From Chrysiogenia bacterium (GTDB lineage Bacteria; JAGRBM01), in the NCBI GenBank assembly GCA_020434085.1, contig JAGRBM010000257.1, positions 1-20,066 of the forward strand: a DNA stretch of 20,066 bases, given 5' to 3'. Numbering within the stretch: position 1 is the stretch's first letter; the number at the start of each line of letters is the position of its first letter. Shown here piece after piece: positions 16,012 through 20,066 of this stretch. Made by a program: the position numbers and the translations under genes. Below the pieces are notes generated by a model. The model ran no database searches, was not told where the DNA came from, and saw nothing but the letters and a program-made list of their open reading frames with translations.

Positions 16012-16058
16012 GAACCCGTTTCAAACACAGGCAATTTAAGAACAGGCACAACGATTCT

Positions 16059-17312
<1,254 letters not shown>

Positions 17313-17328
17313 GAGCCTGACGCCGCGC

Positions 17329-17378
17329 CGTGGACGTGGACGTGGACGTGGACGTGGACGTGGACGTGGACGTGGACG
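17329..17378 (+). repeat. Eight tandem copies of CGTGGA (locus 4)
   Basis: Eight exact 6-base units occupy 17329-17376, with CG of a ninth following. The array starts 17 bases after the lysA stop and is not translated in any gene I support. The strand sense is that of the flanking genes. A perfect 14-bp inverted partner, CGTCCACGTCCACG, lies at 17440-17453. Exact unit identity suggests recent slippage, in contrast to the diverged units of the three other loci. Confidence 0.9.
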
Positions 17379-17409
17379 AAGAATCACGCCAGCCCGCGCC
17401 GGTCAATCC

Positions 17410-17453
17410 CCCGCTGTCCTTCGGACAGCGGGCCTAATCCGTCCACGTCCACG
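17410..17453 (+). other. Hairpin plus inverted partner of the GTGGAC array
   Basis: CCCGCTGTCC and GGACAGCGGG form a 10-bp perfect stem with a 3-base loop (17410-17432). Next, 17440-17453 is the reverse complement of any two adjacent array units plus CG, so it can pair in seven registers. A nested structure would hold the short hairpin inside a loop closed by array and partner. There is no T-run after the hairpin. Confidence 0.6.
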
Positions 17454-17509
17454 CGAGACGTCCATGAAAACCGGAACTCAGAACCGGGTAGCCTCTGAAC
17501 TCCGCCCCA

Positions 17510-17554
17510 TTGACTCCCCCAGCCCCCCATGGCCAAATGGGGCGCCTGAGCGCC
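17510..17554 (+). promoter_or_regulatory. Possible dapF promoter and leader hairpins
   Basis: TTGACT (17510-17515) and CCAAAT (17533-17538) are 17 bases apart, but the -10 is poor. The same stretch contains CCCCAT/ATGGGG with a 6-base loop (17525-17542) and GGCGC/GCGCC with a 4-base loop (17541-17554), ahead of the AAGGA at 17575-17579. Structure or promoter may account for the signal; I cannot choose. Confidence 0.3.
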
Positions 17555-17589
17555 GTTTCCCGAGGGAGCGGCGCAAGGACCGTGAAACC

Positions 17590-18444
17590 ATGAACGAATT
17601 GCGATTTACCAAGATGCACGGCACCGGAAACGACTTCGTTTTCGTCGACGCCCGCGAGTTTTCGGACGCCGAGCTCGAGACCATCCGCCAGGACGCGGCC
17701 GCCATCTGCGACCGCCGTTTCGGCGCGGGCTGCGACCAGCTTCTGCTGCTGCTTCCCGCCACCCAGGGCGGCGATTTCCGCATGGGAATCTTCAACGCCG
17801 ATGGTTCCGAAGTCGAAATGTGCGGCAACGGCATCCGCTGCCTGGCCCGGTACGTGGCCGACCACAAGCTCAGCGCCAAGGAAGTCCTCGACATCGAGAC
17901 CGGCGGCGGCCTGATCCGCCCGCGCATCGTCGATGGCCTCGTAGAAGTGGACATGGGCGAGCCCATTCTCGAAGGTGAGAAGATCCCCACCACCGGCAAG
18001 GGCAGGATCGTCAACCACCCGCTCGAAGCGGCCGGGAAGAGCTGGCCCGTGACCTGCGTGTCCATGGGCAATCCCCACTGCGTCACCTATGTGGACGACG
18101 TGGACGCCCTCGACCTGCAGAAGATCGGCCCCGATTTCGAGCACAACGCCTTTTTTCCCAACCGCGTGAACACCGAGTTCGTGCAGGTTCTTGCGCCCGG
18201 CCACGTCAAGCAGCGCACCTACGAGCGCGGCTCTGGCGAGACGCTCGCCTGCGGCACCGGCGCCAGCGCCGTGTGTGTGGCCGGTGTGCTCACCGGAAAG
18301 AGCGCGCGCGAGGTGCGCATCGACCTGCGCGGCGGCACGCTGCAACTGCGCTGGGATGAACAAAGCAATCACGTCTACATGACCGGCCCGGCCGCGAGCG
18401 TTTACGAGGCAACCCTCGATCTCGACGCCGCGCGAAATCGCTGA
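17590..18444 (+). CDS. dapF: Diaminopimelate epimerase
   Basis: Cofactor-independent epimerisation of LL- to meso-diaminopimelate. 284 residues from ATG 17590, the usual length. The two catalytic Cys are C78 in EMCGNGIRCLARY and C221 in ETLACGTGASAVCVAG. The start block FTKMHGTGNDFVFVDAREF and the 'VDMGEPIL' and VSMGNPHCVTYVDDVDALDL blocks are intact. AAGGA lies 10 bases before the ATG. The frame extends back to 17074 through lysA and the repeat array, but that is chance: the protein start is unmistakable. dapA follows after 18 bases, so the two share an mRNA. Confidence 0.97.
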   Translation: MNELRFTKMHGTGNDFVFVDAREFSDAELETIRQDAAAICDRRFGAGCDQLLLLLPATQGGDFRMGIFNADGSEVEMCGNGIRCLARYVADHKLSAKEVLDIETGGGLIRPRIVDGLVEVDMGEPILEGEKIPTTGKGRIVNHPLEAAGKSWPVTCVSMGNPHCVTYVDDVDALDLQKIGPDFEHNAFFPNRVNTEFVQVLAPGHVKQRTYERGSGETLACGTGASAVCVAGVLTGKSAREVRIDLRGGTLQLRWDEQSNHVYMTGPAASVYEATLDLDAARNR

Positions 18445-18462
18445 GGCGGGGGAAGTTCAACC

Positions 18463-19350
18463 ATGGGTATTCAATTGCAGGGAGCGCTCTCGGCGATCAT
18501 CACGCCGTTCTCGGGCGGACAGATTGACGAGGGAGCACTTCGCGCGCTCATCGACTGGCAGATCGAGCAGGGCGTGAGCGGCATCGTCCCCACCGGCACC
18601 ACCGGTGAGAGCGCCACGCTCAGTCACGAAGAACACCGCCGGGTCGTCGAGATCGTCGTCGACCAGGCAAAGGGACGCGTCCCCGTTGTTGCGGGCACGG
18701 GTTCGAACAACACAGCCGAGGCCGTCAGCCTGACAAAGCACGCGAAGGACTCGGGCGCCGCGGCATCGCTGCAGATCTCGCCCTACTACAACAAGCCCAC
18801 CCAGGAAGGGCTCTATCGCCACTTCGCCACCATCGCCGAAGAAGCGGACCTGCCCATCCTGCTCTACAACATCCCGGGCCGCACCTCGATCCTCATCGCG
18901 CCGGAAACGACCATTCGCCTGGCGAAGGTCACCAACGTGATCGGCATCAAGGAAGCCACCGGCAGCATGGACTACACCAGCGAGGTCCTCGCCGCGCTGG
19001 GCCCGGACAACTTCATCGTCCTCTCGGGTGACGATTCGCTCACGCTGCCGCTCATGGCCATCGGTGCAAAGGGCACGATCACCGCCAGCGCGAACGTGAT
19101 TCCAAATCAGATGAGCGAGATCTGCCGGCTCTGCCTGGCGGGTGATTTCGCCGCCGCGCGCGAAATTCACCTGAAGGTCTTCGATCTGATCAAGACACTC
19201 TTCTGCGAGACCAACCCGATTCCGGTCAAGACCGGCGTCGAGCTGCTCGGCCGCGGCAAGGCCGAGTTCAGGCTGCCGCTCACGCCCATGAGCGATACCG
19301 GCCGCGCGCGCCTTGAAACAGAAATGAAGAAACTCGGCCTAATCGGCTAA
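18463..19350 (+). CDS. dapA: 4-hydroxy-tetrahydrodipicolinate synthase
   Basis: Condenses pyruvate with aspartate semialdehyde, the first committed step to diaminopimelate, in the cytoplasm. 295 residues, standard length. The TIM-barrel active site is complete: T46-T47 in PTGTTGES, Y135 in LLYNIPGRT with R140, and Schiff-base K163 in GIKEATG, each two positions after the E. coli residues. The 'YYNKPTQEGLYRHF' block is also present. A GGGGA stretch lies about 10 bases before the ATG, and the gene starts 18 bases after dapF. A long inverted repeat separates it from dapB. Confidence 0.97.
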   Translation: MGIQLQGALSAIITPFSGGQIDEGALRALIDWQIEQGVSGIVPTGTTGESATLSHEEHRRVVEIVVDQAKGRVPVVAGTGSNNTAEAVSLTKHAKDSGAAASLQISPYYNKPTQEGLYRHFATIAEEADLPILLYNIPGRTSILIAPETTIRLAKVTNVIGIKEATGSMDYTSEVLAALGPDNFIVLSGDDSLTLPLMAIGAKGTITASANVIPNQMSEICRLCLAGDFAAAREIHLKVFDLIKTLFCETNPIPVKTGVELLGRGKAEFRLPLTPMSDTGRARLETEMKKLGLIG

Positions 19351-19361
19351 AGTATCAAATC

Positions 19362-19386
19362 CGGGCGGGCCGAATCAGCTCGCCCG
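19362..19386 (+). terminator. Hairpin 3' of dapA
   Basis: CGGGCGGGC (19362-19370) pairs with GCTCGCCCG (19378-19386) with one G-U wobble and a 7-base loop, 11 bases after the dapA stop. Only TTCGTCCT follows, not a T-run, so read-through to dapB is likely. It overlaps the first unit of the REP-like pair. Confidence 0.35.
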
Positions 19387-19501
19387 TTCGTCCTGAGTGC
19401 GGCGCAACGCGCCGCGTATCGAAGGGCGATCGACAGCCCGAGAGTTCATAGCCCCGCTTGCCCTTCGATACGCCGCTGCGCGGCTACTCAGGACGAACGG
19501 G
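19383..19501. repeat. Two REP-like units in inverted orientation between dapA and dapB
   Basis: Unit A (19383-19427, plus) and unit B (19460-19501, minus) share outer blocks of 16 bp (CCCGTTCGTCCTGAGT) and 13 bp (CGTATCGAAGGGC) exactly. Between the shared blocks each unit has its own hairpin: 7-bp arms around AAC at 19399-19415 in A, 5-bp arms around TGC at 19472-19484 in B. The hairpin sequences differ but each still pairs, as expected of mobile or maintained REP elements. The 32 bases between the units look unique. No REP-associated transposase is in the window. Confidence 0.75.
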
Positions 19502-19557
19502 AAGAAAATTTCGGGCATCAAGAGTCCAGGCCGCACAAGCGGCACGAGAGGGAAACC

Positions 19558-20066
19558 ATGAGCCACAACCTTCGTATCGCCGTCTGCGGCGCCGCCGGCC
19601 GGATGGGCCGCCAGATCATGCAACTGATTCTCGACGCGCCCGACCTCACCCTCTCGGGCGCGATCGAGTACGCCACCCACCCCGACATCGACAAGGACGT
19701 GGGCATCCTGCTCGGACGCGGCGAGATCGGCCAGCCGCTCGAATCCAACGTCGAACACGTGGCCGCGGCCTCCGACGTGGTGATCGATTTCTCCCACGCC
19801 GACGTGACCCTCGAAGTCGCGCGCGCCGTCGCCGGCCAGAAGAAGGCGCTTGTCATCGGCACCACCGGCCACGAGGACATGAAGCGCGAGGAGATCCTCG
19901 AGGAAGCCTCCGACATCCCGCTCGTCTGGGCGCCCAACATGTCGGTCGGCGTCACCCTGATGTTCGGGCTGGCGGCCAAGGCTGCCCAGATTCTCGGCGA
20001 GGACTACGACATTGAAGTGGTCGAGATGCACCACCGCCACAAGAAGGACGCCCCCTCGGGCACGGC
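19558..20066 (+). CDS. dapB: 4-hydroxy-tetrahydrodipicolinate reductase, 3' end outside window
   Basis: NAD(P)H-dependent reduction of the DapA product. Only the first 169 codons are present; the frame is open to the right edge. The dinucleotide-binding loop is GAAGRMGRQIMQLI near residues 11-24, 'VVIDFSHADVTLE' follows, then VIGTTGHE, APNMSVGVTLMF and the catalytic EMHHRHKKDAPSGT at the end of the visible part. AGAGGG lies about 6 bases upstream of the ATG. It comes 207 bases after dapA, with the REP-like pair in between, but is probably part of the same cluster. Confidence 0.95.
   Translation, partial: MSHNLRIAVCGAAGRMGRQIMQLILDAPDLTLSGAIEYATHPDIDKDVGILLGRGEIGQPLESNVEHVAAASDVVIDFSHADVTLEVARAVAGQKKALVIGTTGHEDMKREEILEEASDIPLVWAPNMSVGVTLMFGLAAKAAQILGEDYDIEVVEMHHRHKKDAPSGT

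Noticed and set aside
17329-17378. CRISPR array
   Set aside because: The units are contiguous six-base repeats without spacers and no cas genes are present.

Overview
The window is about 20 kb of GC-rich, gene-dense bacterial chromosome with no rRNA, tRNA, phage, transposase or CRISPR. The best guess at the source is a Gram-negative of the old deltaproteobacterial grouping (Myxococcota, Desulfobacterota or a relative). The reasons are the lysA-dapF-dapA-dapB order behind argH, a two-repeat DUF507 protein, a Hanks-type kinase with PEGA repeats, an MMPL/RND exporter of the type common there, and single-domain response regulators. This placement is an inference from gene content, not a phylogeny.

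Left part (1-4.6 kb). A divergent promoter region separates two units. Leftward, a good sigma70-type promoter (2792-2820, minus) drives a DUF507 gene and then an RND/MMPL exporter that runs off the left edge. Rightward lie a zinc-ribbon/receiver fusion protein, a small Sm-like protein overlapping it by 4 bases, and a small three-helix membrane protein. Middle part (4.6-14.4 kb): glpK; a YgfZ/GcvT-fold protein; a PAP2/Aur1-like membrane protein; mnmE (convergent with PAP2); a YhaM-like HD exoribonuclease; a transmembrane Ser/Thr kinase with extracytoplasmic PEGA repeats; and a single-domain receiver protein convergent with the kinase. Right part (14.5 kb to the end): argH, lysA, dapF, dapA and the 5' part of dapB, covering arginine synthesis and the diaminopimelate/lysine pathway needed for peptidoglycan and lysine.

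The genes are mostly conventional; the unusual material is between them. Four intergenic regions (6180-6215, 7357-7392, 13898-13957, 17329-17453) carry variants of one CG-phased hexanucleotide repeat (CGTGGA, CGTGCA, CGAGCA, CGTCCA and similar). Each is arranged so that it forms a strong palindrome or hairpin, including a perfect 36-bp palindrome and an 8-copy GTGGAC array with a separate 14-bp inverted partner. Two further intergenic regions (8718-8778 and 19383-19501) carry paired, inverted REP-like elements. The hexamer family is the best candidate here for an undescribed element system. Whether it acts at the DNA level (protein binding, cruciform, Z-DNA) or in RNA cannot be settled from the sequence alone.
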